Assembly: GCA_003577145.1 (NCBI GenBank)
Contig: QEUP01000015.1
Coordinates: 1 to 64,000 of the forward strand
Reading direction: 5' to 3'
Length of the DNA: 64,000 bases
Origin: Acidobacteriota bacterium
Lineage (GTDB): Bacteria; Actinomycetota; Acidimicrobiia; Acidimicrobiales; Microtrichaceae
This document shows positions 33,830-43,871 of this stretch, piece by piece. The stretch's first letter is position 1. Each line of letters starts with the position of its first letter. The notes under the pieces were generated by a model. That model made no database searches, was not told the origin of the DNA, and was given only the letters and a program-made list of their open reading frames with translations. The position numbers were made by a program, and so were the translations under genes.

Positions 33830-35047
33830 ATGTCAGGCAAGGTCGTGGTGCTGGGTGGGTGCGGCGCGGTGGGCAGCGTCGCGGTTCGCACGCTCGCCAA
33901 ATCGGAGTCCGTCGCCGAAGTGGTCGTCGCCGATCGTGAGGTCGCTGCCGCCACCGAGCTCGCCACAAGCCTCGGACCGGGGGTGAGCGCCGCGCAGATC
34001 GATGCCTCCGACGACATGAGCATCCGCTCGGTGATCGCCTCGGCAGATGCCGTGTTGAACTGCGTAGGCCCCTTCTACCGGACCGTCGGCACTGTCCTCA
34101 GGAACGTCATAGCCGAGGGCGTCGACTACGTCGACGTCTGCGATGACGTCGACGTGACCCTCGACATCCTGGAGCTCGACTCGGTCGCCCGAGAGGCCGG
34201 CGTGAGGGCCGTCATCGGCATGGGCGCCTCCCCCGGGATAACCAACCTCATCGCCAAGTACATCGCGGACGCCTTCCTCGACACCACCGACTCGATCGAC
34301 ATCTTCCACACCCACGGGGGTGAGCCCGTCGAGGGGCCTGGTGTGGTCGGCCACCGGTTCCACTGCATGTCCATCGAGATACCCATGTTCATCGACGGCC
34401 AGCTGATCCATGTCGGCTATTTCGAGCCGGAAGGGATCGCGCTGCGCCAGAGCTTCGACTTCCCGGGGATCGGTGACGACATCCCGATCTTCCCCTATCC
34501 CCATCCCGAACAGGTCACCCTGCCCCGAACCATCGCCTGTCGGCGGGTGACCAACAAGGGCAGCGTGCTCCCCATCGAGTACTACGAGCTCACCGCGGAG
34601 GCCTGCCGGCTGGGTCTCGACTCGCGTGAAGCGGTCGCGGTCGCCGGTCGTGACGTCGTGCCGTTCGACTTCACCGTCGCCTGGTTGATACGCGAGCGCG
34701 AGAGGCTCCTTCACGAGACCGGTTTCGGTTCGCAGCGCGGGTGCATGTCGGTCGTGGTGGCCGGCAGCCAGGGCGGCGAGGCACACGAGTACAGGGTCCA
34801 TATGACATCGTCGAGCCAGGCGCTCGGTGAGGGGACCGGGACACCAGCAGCGGCCGGCGTGCTCCTGCTGCTCGCGGGCAAGGTCGGCGGACCCGGCGTG
34901 CTGCCCCCCGAAGCGGCAGTGGATCCATCCGACTTCCTGGAGGTGATGCGCGCCTTGATGGATCTCGGTGGTGGCGACGGAAGCGACGCCACGATCATCG
35001 TGGAGCACCTCGGCCCCGACGGGACCGTGGAGCAGGTCGACCTTTAG
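33830..35047 (+). CDS. Saccharopine-dehydrogenase-like NAD(P)-binding protein
   Basis: A 405-residue protein. The Rossmann motif GGCGAVGSVAVRTLA is at 9-23 and is followed by LNCVGPFYRTVGTVLRNVIAEGVDYVDVCDD, the signature of the saccharopine dehydrogenase/reductase superfamily. GMGASPGITNLIAKYIAD introduces the second domain. Members catalyse imino-acid reduction, or act on lipids in mycobacterial trans-acting enoyl reductases; the second domain here (THGGEPVEGPGVVGHRF, YEYELTAEAC-like region) resembles the amino-acid-type branch more. ATG 33830 has AGAGG six bases upstream. Its substrate is not set by the sequence. Confidence 0.85.
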   Translation: MSGKVVVLGGCGAVGSVAVRTLAKSESVAEVVVADREVAAATELATSLGPGVSAAQIDASDDMSIRSVIASADAVLNCVGPFYRTVGTVLRNVIAEGVDYVDVCDDVDVTLDILELDSVAREAGVRAVIGMGASPGITNLIAKYIADAFLDTTDSIDIFHTHGGEPVEGPGVVGHRFHCMSIEIPMFIDGQLIHVGYFEPEGIALRQSFDFPGIGDDIPIFPYPHPEQVTLPRTIACRRVTNKGSVLPIEYYELTAEACRLGLDSREAVAVAGRDVVPFDFTVAWLIRERERLLHETGFGSQRGCMSVVVAGSQGGEAHEYRVHMTSSSQALGEGTGTPAAAGVLLLLAGKVGGPGVLPPEAAVDPSDFLEVMRALMDLGGGDGSDATIIVEHLGPDGTVEQVDL

Positions 35048-35069
35048 GCGGCATGTGGCTCTGCCGGGG

Positions 35070-36146
35070 TCAACCCGGATCCGGTGGAACTGCCCGGCTC
35101 AGCAGCGCCCGCCCGAGGACATCGCTGAAGCGCTTCCAGATCAGCTCGCACCACTCGGGGTCATCGGGAGCGAAGACCTGCCGCAGCCGCGCGGCGATCT
35201 CCTCGCCTTCGGTCGACTCCGGATCTCCGTGTCGCCAGAGCCAGTGATCCGCACGCAGCGCCTCGAGGATCTCGAGCAGGTCGACCGTTCCGAACTCCAA
35301 CGCGACTGCCGTAACGGTCGCGGTCGTCCACTCGGACAGGCGGGGAAGCCACTCGCCTGTGAGCGACGCCGAGACCGAGTCGTCGCCGAGGATGGAGGTG
35401 ACGTCCTCGCCCAGCAGTGCGCGCGCCCGTCGCAGCGCGGCCGAGCCCGGCGGGTCGGACGAGATCAGCTCGCCTTTGCCGAAGGGCCCGAGCCCGGTGT
35501 GGAGGTCCAGGACCCGGACGTCGGGCACTGACGCCAGTTCCTCCGAGAGGGTCTCCCGGATTGCCAGATGCGACCAGGTGGGCGCGCTCCCGCCGTAGAA
35601 GAGGCCGCCGGGATCGGAGTACTGCCCACCCGAGATGGCCTCCTGCATGGCTTCCATGCCGCGCTCGCTCAGGAGTGAGAGGAGCCGCCCGTCGGCCTCC
35701 TCCCGGGCTTGGAGGTCCCAATGCTCGGGTACCAGGTCGGCTGCCAACTCGTCATAGCGAGGGTTCGACGGGAGCCGTTCGAAGTCGACGAAGTTGCGGT
35801 TCAGATCCACGCCGTCCTCGTTGACGCGACGCCTCCAGGCGAAGCCCCACGGGTTGAGGGCGTGCAGCAGCAGCACAGCGTCACCGTCCGGGAGATCACG
35901 TGGTGCCCCTGTCGTGAGCCAGTGTGTCTGGAGCATCGACCCCGCAAAGCCCTCTACTCCGTGGGTACCGGAAGCGACGACCACCACCCGCTCGGCGTCG
36001 TCGGACCCGCAGCGGGCAACGTCGATCGCCAGCTCCTCGCCATCCGGCCCGCGCCGTGACATGACAAGACTGGTGTGCGCACCATGAGCCCCCACCGCTG
36101 CGAGGAAGGCTGCCCGGGCGGCCGCGTACGAACTCGGCAACCGCAC
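35070..36146 (-). CDS. DUF2817 family zinc carboxypeptidase-like protein
   Basis: A 358-residue protein of the DUF2817 group in the M14 carboxypeptidase superfamily. The zinc motif HxxE appears in SGTHGVEGFAGS (His62, Glu65); ALNPWGFAWRRRVNEDGVDLNRNFVDF is the conserved substrate-binding block with the Asn-Arg pair; LDLHTGLGPFG supplies the third ligand histidine and ALEFGTV the catalytic glutamate. No signal peptide is seen. These proteins are predicted amino- or carboxypeptidases without a defined substrate. The start GTG 36146 lacks a clear Shine-Dalgarno. It lies 62 nt after the acyl-CoA ligase stop on the same strand. Confidence 0.85.
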   Translation of the reverse strand: MRLPSSYAAARAAFLAAVGAHGAHTSLVMSRRGPDGEELAIDVARCGSDDAERVVVVASGTHGVEGFAGSMLQTHWLTTGAPRDLPDGDAVLLLHALNPWGFAWRRRVNEDGVDLNRNFVDFERLPSNPRYDELAADLVPEHWDLQAREEADGRLLSLLSERGMEAMQEAISGGQYSDPGGLFYGGSAPTWSHLAIRETLSEELASVPDVRVLDLHTGLGPFGKGELISSDPPGSAALRRARALLGEDVTSILGDDSVSASLTGEWLPRLSEWTTATVTAVALEFGTVDLLEILEALRADHWLWRHGDPESTEGEEIAARLRQVFAPDDPEWCELIWKRFSDVLGRALLSRAVPPDPG

Positions 36147-36208
36147 GGCTCACTCGCTGGGCGAGGCGGCAACTCGAGCAACAAGGACTTCAGCGATCAT
36201 GGCACCAC

Positions 36209-37825
36209 TCACATCTCCCTGAGCTTGCGCTTGAGCACCTTGCCGGTGGGATTGCGGGGGAGCTCGTCGAGGAAGACGACCTCGCGAGGGATCTTGTACC
36301 GCGCCAGGCTCGCCTTCACGTGATCGAGCAGGCTGCGATCGCTGAGGTCGGCACCCGGTCCTTGCACGACGAAGGCCTTGAGCCGCTGGCCGAACTCCTC
36401 GTCATCGACGCCGATGACCGCCACATCGTCGACACCGGGGTATGCAGACAGCAGGTCCTCGACCTCACGCGGGAAGACGTTCTCGCCCCCGCTCACGATC
36501 ATGTCGTCGTCGCGACCGCCGACGAAGAGCCGTCCGTCCTCGTCGACGTAGCCCATGTCGCCGGTGGACATCAGGCCGCCGACCATCTCCTTGCCGCCCC
36601 CGCCGGTGTAGCCGTCGAATTGCAGGCGGTTCCCGACGAAGATCCGGCCGATCTCGCCCTGGGGCACCTCCTGGCCGGCACTGTCGAGGATCTTCACGAC
36701 GGTGCCCACCGGCGGGCGACCGGCTGTTCCGGGTGCGGCACGCATGTCCTCGGGTGAGGCGATCGTGGCCTGGGCGACCTCGGTGGAACCGTAGAGGTTG
36801 TAGAGGTTGTCACCGAAGGTGTCCATCCACTCGACAGCCAACCCCCCGGGCAGCGCCGCGCCGCTCGAAGCCACTATCCGCAGGGTCGAGGTGTCGTGAC
36901 GGTTGATCACCGCGGTGTCCAGGCCGAGGATGCGCTGCAGCATGACGGGCACCACGGCCAAGACGGTGGCTCCGTAGCGGTCGACCAGTTCCAAGGTCTT
37001 CTCGGCGTCGAAGCGGCGGCAAAGGACCAGGCAGCAGCCTCCCGACGCGGCAACCATCAGATGACCCAGACCCCACGCGTGGAACAGCGGGGCGGGCACC
37101 ACCATCGTCTCACCCGTGCGGTACGGGATGCGCGACAGAAGAGCGGCCGCGGTGGAGGGAAGACGGGGCGGGTTCGGTCGGTTCGCACCCTTTGGAGTGC
37201 CCGTCGTCCCGGATGTGAGTATCACCTGCCGGCCCTCCCGCGTGGGGGGTGTGGGCTCGGTGTTGTCGTGCTCGGCTATGAGATCGCCGAGACTCGGGTA
37301 TCGGCGGTGTCGTGACTGCTCGGCCGACACCCTCAACCCGTCACCGCCGTAGGACTCGACCAGATCGGTGAACTCCTCGTCGAAGATGATCCCGCTGGTG
37401 CCCTCCCGGTCCAGCACGTCGGCCAGTGCCGGCCCGGCGAAGCCTGTGTTGAGGAACAGCGTGTCCGCGCCGAGCTTGCCGACCGCCACGGCGCTCTCGA
37501 CGAAGCCGCGGTGGTTGCGACAGAGCACGGCGACGTTGTCGCCCTCCTTCACTCCTGCCTCTGCCAGGCCGGTAGCGATTGCATTCGTGCGGCCGTGCAC
37601 CTGACTGAAGGTCAGCGAACCGGTCTCGTCGATGATCGCCTCGCGGTGAGGGGTCAGCGATGCCCAGGCTGCATATCCCGCCGGCGTGACCTCCTTCCAC
37701 TTCCTCAGCGCCGCGACCGTGGCCAGGCCCTGCCGCGGGTTGAGCATCCCCGCCCGGGCCAGGACCCCGACGGCCTCCAACTCGGTGGCGGCGACACCTA
37801 CGAGATCGCGGAGCCTGCGCAGCAT
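36209..37825 (-). CDS. AMP-forming long-chain acyl-CoA ligase, FadD2-like
   Basis: A 538-residue ANL enzyme making acyl-CoA. The P-loop is LTSGTTGTPKGA, NLYGSTEVAQATIA is the A5 region, STGDMGYVDEDGRLFVGGRDDDMIVSGGENVFP the hinge, and RNPTGKVLKRKLREM the C-terminal catalytic lysine segment. The N-terminal helix before AAWASLTPHREAIID is characteristic of the FadD2/FadD12-like long-chain group. It is divergent from the LLM oxidoreductase gene. It should act on fatty or sterol-side-chain acids and is cytosolic or peripherally bound to the membrane. Confidence 0.93.
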   Translation of the reverse strand: MLRRLRDLVGVAATELEAVGVLARAGMLNPRQGLATVAALRKWKEVTPAGYAAWASLTPHREAIIDETGSLTFSQVHGRTNAIATGLAEAGVKEGDNVAVLCRNHRGFVESAVAVGKLGADTLFLNTGFAGPALADVLDREGTSGIIFDEEFTDLVESYGGDGLRVSAEQSRHRRYPSLGDLIAEHDNTEPTPPTREGRQVILTSGTTGTPKGANRPNPPRLPSTAAALLSRIPYRTGETMVVPAPLFHAWGLGHLMVAASGGCCLVLCRRFDAEKTLELVDRYGATVLAVVPVMLQRILGLDTAVINRHDTSTLRIVASSGAALPGGLAVEWMDTFGDNLYNLYGSTEVAQATIASPEDMRAAPGTAGRPPVGTVVKILDSAGQEVPQGEIGRIFVGNRLQFDGYTGGGGKEMVGGLMSTGDMGYVDEDGRLFVGGRDDDMIVSGGENVFPREVEDLLSAYPGVDDVAVIGVDDEEFGQRLKAFVVQGPGADLSDRSLLDHVKASLARYKIPREVVFLDELPRNPTGKVLKRKLREM

Positions 37826-37941
37826 CAGGGTCTAGAGGATACCCACCCCGACCGGGGCTCGGTTCTGCCACCAGCGGGTGCGAGCGCGTGAATGATCAGC
37901 CGCTAGCCTCGCACCCCAAACGAGCCAAGGGGTCGTCAACG

Positions 37942-38955
37942 ATGAAACTCGGTCTGGTCTGGGGGTACTGGGGACAGCTACCGCCGGCGAACTTCGTCGA
38001 GGCCGCGCAACACGCCGAGGCACTGGGCTTCGACTCGGTGTGGACGTCCGAGGCGTGGGGGTCAGACGCCTTCACCGCGGCAGCCTGGCTCGCCGCGCAC
38101 ACCGAGACGATCAAGGTCGGAACAGCGGTCGTGCAACTGGCGGCCCGCGCGCCAACCACCACTGCCATGCACGTCATCACGCTGGACCACCTGTCCCAGG
38201 GTCGGGTCATCCTGGGGTTGGGTGTCTCCGGACCCCAGGTCGTCGAGGGCTGGTACGGTCAGCCGTCGAACAAGCCGCTCGCCCGTACCAGGGAGTACGT
38301 GGAGATCATCCGCCGGGTGCTGGCACGTGAGGCGCCCCTCGAGTTCCAGGGCGAGTTCTACCAGCATCCTTATCGCGGGCCGGGCAGCGAGGGCCTGGGC
38401 AAGCCGTTGAAGTCGATCACCCATCCGCTCCGCAGGCAGGTGCCCATCTACCTCGGCGCCGAGGGCCCCAAGAACGTCGCCCAGACCGCGCGGATCGCCG
38501 ACGGGTGGCTCCCCCTCTACTACTCCCCGTACCGCCAAGAGGTCTACGCCGACCAGTTGAGCGATGCCGGAGACGACTTCGAGATCGCCGTCATGGCCAA
38601 CATCACCGTCACCGACGACATCGAGGCCGGCCTGCTGCCGGTGAAGACGATGCTCGGGTTCTACATCGGCGGCATGGGAGCCAAGGGCCAGAACTACCAC
38701 ACCAAGCTGATGGCGCGGATGGGCTTCGAGGCCGAGGCCCTCGAGATCCAGAGGCTGTTCTTCGAGGGCCGTCGCGAGGAGGCCGTCGCCGCCGTCCCCG
38801 ACCAGTTCGCCGACGAGATCTCCCTGGTCGGGCCGCCAGAGCGCATCCGTGAACGCCTCGATGCCTGGAAGACCAGCCCGGTCACGACCCTGATGATGCA
38901 CCCCTCCTCGCTGCAGAACATGCAGACGGTGGCCGAAACCGTCCTCGGTGCCTGA
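37942..38955 (+). CDS. LLM-class F420-dependent oxidoreductase
   Basis: A 337-residue luciferase-like monooxygenase-fold protein. KLGLVWGYWGQLPPANFVEAAQHAEALGFDSVWTSEAW is the typical F420-type start; VGTAVVQLAARAPTTTAMHVITLDHLSQGRVILGLGVSGPQVVEGWYG is the cofactor block. PIYLGAEGPKNVAQTARIADGWLPLYYSP follows, as in the F420 subgroup common in actinobacteria. F420 rather than FMN use is an inference from similarity. ATG 37942 has AAGGGG nine bases upstream, excluding an 18-codon upstream extension. The substrate is unknown. Confidence 0.92.
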   Translation: MKLGLVWGYWGQLPPANFVEAAQHAEALGFDSVWTSEAWGSDAFTAAAWLAAHTETIKVGTAVVQLAARAPTTTAMHVITLDHLSQGRVILGLGVSGPQVVEGWYGQPSNKPLARTREYVEIIRRVLAREAPLEFQGEFYQHPYRGPGSEGLGKPLKSITHPLRRQVPIYLGAEGPKNVAQTARIADGWLPLYYSPYRQEVYADQLSDAGDDFEIAVMANITVTDDIEAGLLPVKTMLGFYIGGMGAKGQNYHTKLMARMGFEAEALEIQRLFFEGRREEAVAAVPDQFADEISLVGPPERIRERLDAWKTSPVTTLMMHPSSLQNMQTVAETVLGA

Positions 38956-39179
38956 CCGTCGCGAGCCCGGGCGCCGCCGATATCACCGACGACCGCCGGC
39001 CCCTGGTGAGCTCGGTCCGAGGCGCGTTCAATGGGACCATCGTTCTATGGCACCCTGGCACCCGAGTCCGACGGATCGAGGCTGATCCACCTGGTCGGGT
39101 TCACCATGGACGAGCCTCCGCGTGAGATCGTCGTGAGGTCGGAACCAACCACACGAGTCGACCCAGAAAGCAGCCCGCA

Positions 39180-41591
39180 TTGCCCAGACAAGGCGAATTG
39201 ACGACCTTCGCACGAGACGTCGTCGACGTTCCCGTGGCCAGCGAGATGAGCGAGTCGTTCCTGGCCTACTCGCTGTCGGTGATCACCTCCCGCGCGATTC
39301 CCGACGTCCGCGACGGCCTCAAGCCGGTTCAGCGACGGATCCTGCACGCCATGGCCGACATGGGCCTGCGGCCCGATCGCCCGCACCGCAAGAGCGCGGG
39401 TGTGGTCGGCGAGACGATGGGCAAGTACCACCCCCACGGCGACAGCGCCATCTACGACGCGCTGGTCCGTCTCGGCCAGGACTTCAGCCGCAACATCACC
39501 CTCGTGGATCCTCACGGCAACTTCGGCACGCTCGACGACCCGCCGGCGGCGTACAGGTACACGGAGTGCCGTCTCGCCGACGCTGCCATGGAGATGATCG
39601 CCGAGATCGACGAGGACACCGTCGAGTTCAGGCCGACCTTCGACGGCGAGCGTCAGGAGCCCACCTATCTCCCGGCTCGTCTCCCCAACCTGTTGGTCAA
39701 CGGCACTTCCGGCATCGCAGTCGGCATGGCGACCAACATGCCCACCCACAACCTCCGCGAGGTCTGTGCCGCCGTCGAGATGGTGATGAGGAAGCGCCGC
39801 CCCAAGCCCACCGTCGAGCAGTTGATGGAGGTCCTACCCGGACCGGACTTCCCGTCCGGGGGGACGCTCATCGACGACGGCTTGGCCGATGCCTACCGGA
39901 CGGGTCGAGGTAGCTTCCGAATCCGTGCCAGAGCCGAGATCGAGAAGCTGAGCAGCAGGCGCAACGGGATCGTCGTCACCGAGCTCCCCTACCTGGTCGG
40001 CCCCGAGAGGGTGATCGGACGCATCCAGGAGTTGGTCAACAGCGACAAGCTCCAGGGCATCTCCGGCATCAAGAACCTGAGTGACCGCAAGTCGGGGCTG
40101 CGCATCGTGATCGAGTGCAAGACCGCGGCCAACCCCGAAGCTGTGCTCTCCGAGCTCTACCGCCACACCCCCCTCGAGGAGTCCTACGGGGTCAACAACG
40201 TGGTCCTCGTCGACGGCGTGCCCAAGACGATCGGCTTGTACGACCTCTGCCGCCACTACATAGACCATCGCCTCGACGTCGTCACCAGGCGCACCCGCTT
40301 CCGGCTCGAGAAGGCGCAGGACCGCCTGCACATCGTGGAGGGGCTTCTCATCGCCCTCGATGCCATCGACACGGTCGTGGAGATCATCCGCGGATCGCAG
40401 GACGCCAACGAGGCGAAGGGCAAGCTGATGAAGCGCCTGAAGCTCAGCGAGGCCCAGGCAACCCACATCCTCGACATGCAGCTCCGCAGACTGACCGCGC
40501 TCGAGACGCTCAAGCTCACCGAAGAGGCCGGCGAGCTGCGGGCCAGGATCGACGACTACCGCAAGATCCTGAAGTCCGAGCCGCGACGCCGCACCATCGT
40601 CCTCAGCGAGCTGCAGGAGCTCGTAGAGCGGTTCGGAACCGACCGCCGTACACAGCTGATGAGCCCCGACGAGATCACCGAGATCCCCCCCGAGGCTCTC
40701 ACGACGCATGAGGAAGCCGTTGACGAGCCGTGCCTCGTAACCCTCAGCACTTCGGGAATGGTCGGCCGCGAACCTCTCGACGGTCCCAGACCGGCCACCT
40801 TCGGGCGCCACGACGTGCTGGTGACGAGGTTCCCCTCCAGTACCGCAGCGACGCTCAGGGCGGTGACCAGCAAGGGTCGTGCCTTGGCGGGCAGGGTCGC
40901 CGACATCGCCCCCATCAGCGGTCGGTCACGGGGGGTAGCCGTGGCGGAGGTGTTCGACACCGATCGCGGCGAAGAGGTGCTCGACATCCTTGCGCCCGGC
41001 AGTGGACAACTCGTGCTCGTCAGCGCCAACGGGGTCGCCAAGCGGATGACGGGCGAGGAGCTGGCCGGCACGAAGAGCGGTGGGAAGGTCATCAACCTGA
41101 AACCTCACGACCGGGTGGTCGCCGCCTTCCCGGTGAGCGACAGGGACGACATCGTGATGGTCTCGAGCAACGCCCAGGCACTGAGAACCCCGGTCTCCGA
41201 GATCAGCATCCAGGGCCGCAACGCCGCCGGTGTAGCCGGGATGCGACTCAAACCGGGTGCTCACGTGGTCGGCGCAGGGCCGGCGCTGCCCGGAGGCATC
41301 GTCCTCACCGTGTCGGACCGCCACACGGCCAAGGTGACCGCTGTCGACGAGATCCCGACCAGAGGCCGGGCCGGTGCCGGCATCCGCATCATGAAGTTCA
41401 AGAGCGAGAAGTGCCTCGACCTGGCCTTCGTCGGCCCGGACGAGAACCTGAATGCAGTGGTCGGACAGACCGACGCACCCTCCAAGCCCGACCCGAGCCC
41501 GGAGCCCCTGACGGTGGAACCGACCCGCAGAGACCTCCAGGGACGCCGGACGAGCCGGAGGATCCTGCGGGTCGGGTTCGGGCGGTGGTGA
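39180..41591 (+). CDS. parC: DNA topoisomerase IV subunit A
   Basis: An 803-residue type IIA topoisomerase breakage-reunion subunit. Tyr127 in AYRYTECRLA is the DNA-linking tyrosine; HPHGDSAIYDALVR (84-97) is the quinolone region with Ser89 and Asp93 intact. The C-terminal beta-pinwheel (LAGRVADIAPISGRSRGVAV, KVINLKPHDRVVAAF) lacks the QRRGGKG gyrase box, which fits topoisomerase IV rather than gyrase. TTG 39180 is the best start before LPRQGELTTFARDVVDVPVA; another TTG at 39198 is possible, and both have weak ribosome-binding sites. Its stop overlaps the parE start (GTGA), so subunits are made together. It would decatenate replicated chromosomes. Confidence 0.92.
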   Translation: MPRQGELTTFARDVVDVPVASEMSESFLAYSLSVITSRAIPDVRDGLKPVQRRILHAMADMGLRPDRPHRKSAGVVGETMGKYHPHGDSAIYDALVRLGQDFSRNITLVDPHGNFGTLDDPPAAYRYTECRLADAAMEMIAEIDEDTVEFRPTFDGERQEPTYLPARLPNLLVNGTSGIAVGMATNMPTHNLREVCAAVEMVMRKRRPKPTVEQLMEVLPGPDFPSGGTLIDDGLADAYRTGRGSFRIRARAEIEKLSSRRNGIVVTELPYLVGPERVIGRIQELVNSDKLQGISGIKNLSDRKSGLRIVIECKTAANPEAVLSELYRHTPLEESYGVNNVVLVDGVPKTIGLYDLCRHYIDHRLDVVTRRTRFRLEKAQDRLHIVEGLLIALDAIDTVVEIIRGSQDANEAKGKLMKRLKLSEAQATHILDMQLRRLTALETLKLTEEAGELRARIDDYRKILKSEPRRRTIVLSELQELVERFGTDRRTQLMSPDEITEIPPEALTTHEEAVDEPCLVTLSTSGMVGREPLDGPRPATFGRHDVLVTRFPSSTAATLRAVTSKGRALAGRVADIAPISGRSRGVAVAEVFDTDRGEEVLDILAPGSGQLVLVSANGVAKRMTGEELAGTKSGGKVINLKPHDRVVAAFPVSDRDDIVMVSSNAQALRTPVSEISIQGRNAAGVAGMRLKPGAHVVGAGPALPGGIVLTVSDRHTAKVTAVDEIPTRGRAGAGIRIMKFKSEKCLDLAFVGPDENLNAVVGQTDAPSKPDPSPEPLTVEPTRRDLQGRRTSRRILRVGFGRW

Positions 41592-43837
41592 GCATGGTCG
41601 CCCGCAAGAAGTCCTCTTCTCCGATCCCGACGAGAGCTCCGGCGAAGAAGAAGGCTCCCGCGAAGAAGGCGACGGCTGGGCGAACGAACGGCCGGCGCGC
41701 TACCAAGAAGGCCGCGCCGGTACGCGGCGGCGGCGGAGCCACCGCCAAGAAGACGGCGTCCCGCCGTGGGAACAGCCGCCGCGGCGACGCGGCAAACGCC
41801 GAGAACCGCACCCACCACTACGACGAGTCCCACATCGAGGTGCTCGAAGGCCTCGAGGCGGTACGCAAGCGACCCGGCATGTACATCGGCGGTACGGGCA
41901 GCGATGGGCTCCATCACCTCGTGTGGGAGCTCATCGACAACGCGGTCGACGAAGCCGCCGCCGGCCACTGCAACAAGATCGAGGTGATCCTTCACCGCGA
42001 CCGCTCCGTCGAGGTGATCGACAACGGCAGGGGGATCCCGGTCGGGCGCAAGGAAGGCAACCGCACCGCCCTCGAGCTCGTGTTCACCGAACTGCACGCC
42101 GGCGGCAAGTTCGGATCGGGCGCCTACAAGGCCTCAGGTGGCCTCCATGGTGTCGGTGCATCCGTCGTCAACGCCTTGGCCCAGAAGATGGTGGTCGAGG
42201 TCGACCGGGGCGGCTACACGCACCGCCTCTGCTTCGACGGTCGGCTACCGGGCAAGTACCTCCGCTCGGGCAAGTTCAAGGAAGGCAGTGCTCTCGAGAA
42301 GGTCAGGAAGATCTCACCCAAGAAGACCGGCACCCGCGTCAGGTTCTGGCCCGACTGGGACATCTTCGACCGCGAAGCCGCAGTGGAATACGAGAAGGTG
42401 CGCGACCACGTGACCCAGGTGTGCTTCCTGGTCCCGGGGCTCAAGGTGAAGCTCGCCGACAAGCGAGCCGGCGGCGCAGAAGAGCAGTTCGTGTCGAAGG
42501 GCGGCCTGGCCGACTTCGTCGAGTACCTGACCTTCGGGGATGCGGTCAGCGAGGTCATCGTCATCCACGGTGTCGACAGCTTCGAGGAGAAGGTTCCCGT
42601 CGAGGGGAAGATGTCAACGGTCGAGCGCCAGTGCACCATCGACGTGGCGCTGCGCTGGGTCAAGGGCTACGACACGAACATCGTCTCGTTCGTCAACACG
42701 ATCCCGACAACCCAGGGCGGTACCCACCTCGCCGGCTTCGAGCGGGCGCTCACCAAAGCCGTCAACGACGCTTTGCTCAACGGGAAGACCAAGAAGCTGG
42801 CGAAGCTCGCCAAGGAGGGAAAGGACCGCGCCCAGAAAGAGGACGTGCAGGAGGGCTTGATCGCGGCGGTCAAGGTCACCTTCCCCGAACCGCAGTTCCG
42901 GGGCCAGACCAAACAGGAGCTGGGGACCCCCCAGGTGCAGTCCATCACCTACGACATAGTGAAGGACGAGCTGGGCGACTGGTTCGCGCACGCCGGCAAG
43001 AAGTCCCACGTCACCGCCGTACGTGACAAGATCGCCAACGCCATACTCAACCGCGTCAGCACCAGGCAGACCCTCGAAGCCCGGCGCAAGGCAGCCAACC
43101 TGGGCTCGACGGGGATGCCCGACAAGCTCGCCGACTGTCGTGTCCACGGCCCCGACAGCGAGCTGTACATAGTCGAAGGCGACTCCGCGGCGGGACCCGC
43201 CAAGTCCGGCCGTGACTCCGAGACGATGGCGATCCTCCCGCTCAGAGGCAAGGTCGTCAACGCAGGCAAGGCCACCCTCAAGCAGGTGATCGAGAACGCC
43301 GAGGCCCAGGCCCTCTTCACCGCCATCGGTGGTGGGTCCGGCGCCGACTTCGACATCGGGGCGACTCGCTACGGGCGGGTCATCATCCTCTGCGACGCCG
43401 ACGTAGACGGCAGCCACATCCGCTGCCTCCTCCTGACGCTCATCTACCACTACATGAGACCGCTGCTCGAACAAGGCCGGGTCTTCGCCGCTCAGCCACC
43501 GCTCTACACGGTGAAGGTGGGCGGCGTGACCCACCACGCGTTCAGCGACCGGGAGCGCGACGAGATCACCGCCGAGCTGACCAAAGGCCCGCGCAAGGCC
43601 GAGAACCTCCAGTGGGTGCGATTCAAGGGCCTCGGTGAGATGAACGTGGACGAGCTGGCCGAGTCCTGCCTCGATCCCCAGACACGGATCCTCAAGCGGA
43701 TGACCATGGATGACGCCCGACAGGCGCGCGAAGCCGCTCGCTTGTTCGACACGCTCATGGGCTCAGATGTCGCCAAGCGCAAGAAGTTCCTCCTCGACAA
43801 CTCCGAGCTCGTCGATCCCGACGCCCTCGACGTGTGA
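41588..43837 (+). CDS. parE: DNA topoisomerase IV subunit B with a lysine/alanine-rich N-terminal extension
   Basis: A 749-residue ATPase subunit. The GHKL ATP site is visible as ELIDNAVDEAAAG, VIDNGRGIPVGRKE and GGLHGVGASVVNALA; the TOPRIM domain has ELYIVEGDSAAGPAKSGRD and LCDADVDGSHI. The C-terminal RFKGLGEMN block completes it. The first ~75 residues are unusual: a basic, histone-H1-like tract with KKKAPAKKA and RRATKKAA repeats before the usual start HYDESHIEVLEGLEAVRKRPGMYIG. GTG 41588 overlaps the parC stop; ATG 41594 is in frame six bases later. The basic tail may add DNA binding; nothing else in the sequence tests that. Confidence 0.93.
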   Translation: MSMVARKKSSSPIPTRAPAKKKAPAKKATAGRTNGRRATKKAAPVRGGGGATAKKTASRRGNSRRGDAANAENRTHHYDESHIEVLEGLEAVRKRPGMYIGGTGSDGLHHLVWELIDNAVDEAAAGHCNKIEVILHRDRSVEVIDNGRGIPVGRKEGNRTALELVFTELHAGGKFGSGAYKASGGLHGVGASVVNALAQKMVVEVDRGGYTHRLCFDGRLPGKYLRSGKFKEGSALEKVRKISPKKTGTRVRFWPDWDIFDREAAVEYEKVRDHVTQVCFLVPGLKVKLADKRAGGAEEQFVSKGGLADFVEYLTFGDAVSEVIVIHGVDSFEEKVPVEGKMSTVERQCTIDVALRWVKGYDTNIVSFVNTIPTTQGGTHLAGFERALTKAVNDALLNGKTKKLAKLAKEGKDRAQKEDVQEGLIAAVKVTFPEPQFRGQTKQELGTPQVQSITYDIVKDELGDWFAHAGKKSHVTAVRDKIANAILNRVSTRQTLEARRKAANLGSTGMPDKLADCRVHGPDSELYIVEGDSAAGPAKSGRDSETMAILPLRGKVVNAGKATLKQVIENAEAQALFTAIGGGSGADFDIGATRYGRVIILCDADVDGSHIRCLLLTLIYHYMRPLLEQGRVFAAQPPLYTVKVGGVTHHAFSDRERDEITAELTKGPRKAENLQWVRFKGLGEMNVDELAESCLDPQTRILKRMTMDDARQAREAARLFDTLMGSDVAKRKKFLLDNSELVDPDALDV

Positions 43838-43871
43838 GCGGCGCGTCTCCGCTGCTGCCGGCCAGAGCAGG

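Noticed and set aside
39180-43837. Gyrase A/B pair instead of topoisomerase IV
   Set aside because: The A subunit lacks the gyrase box and the A-B order with overlapping start fits an actinobacterial parC-parE pair; a gyrase mis-assignment is still possible but less likely.
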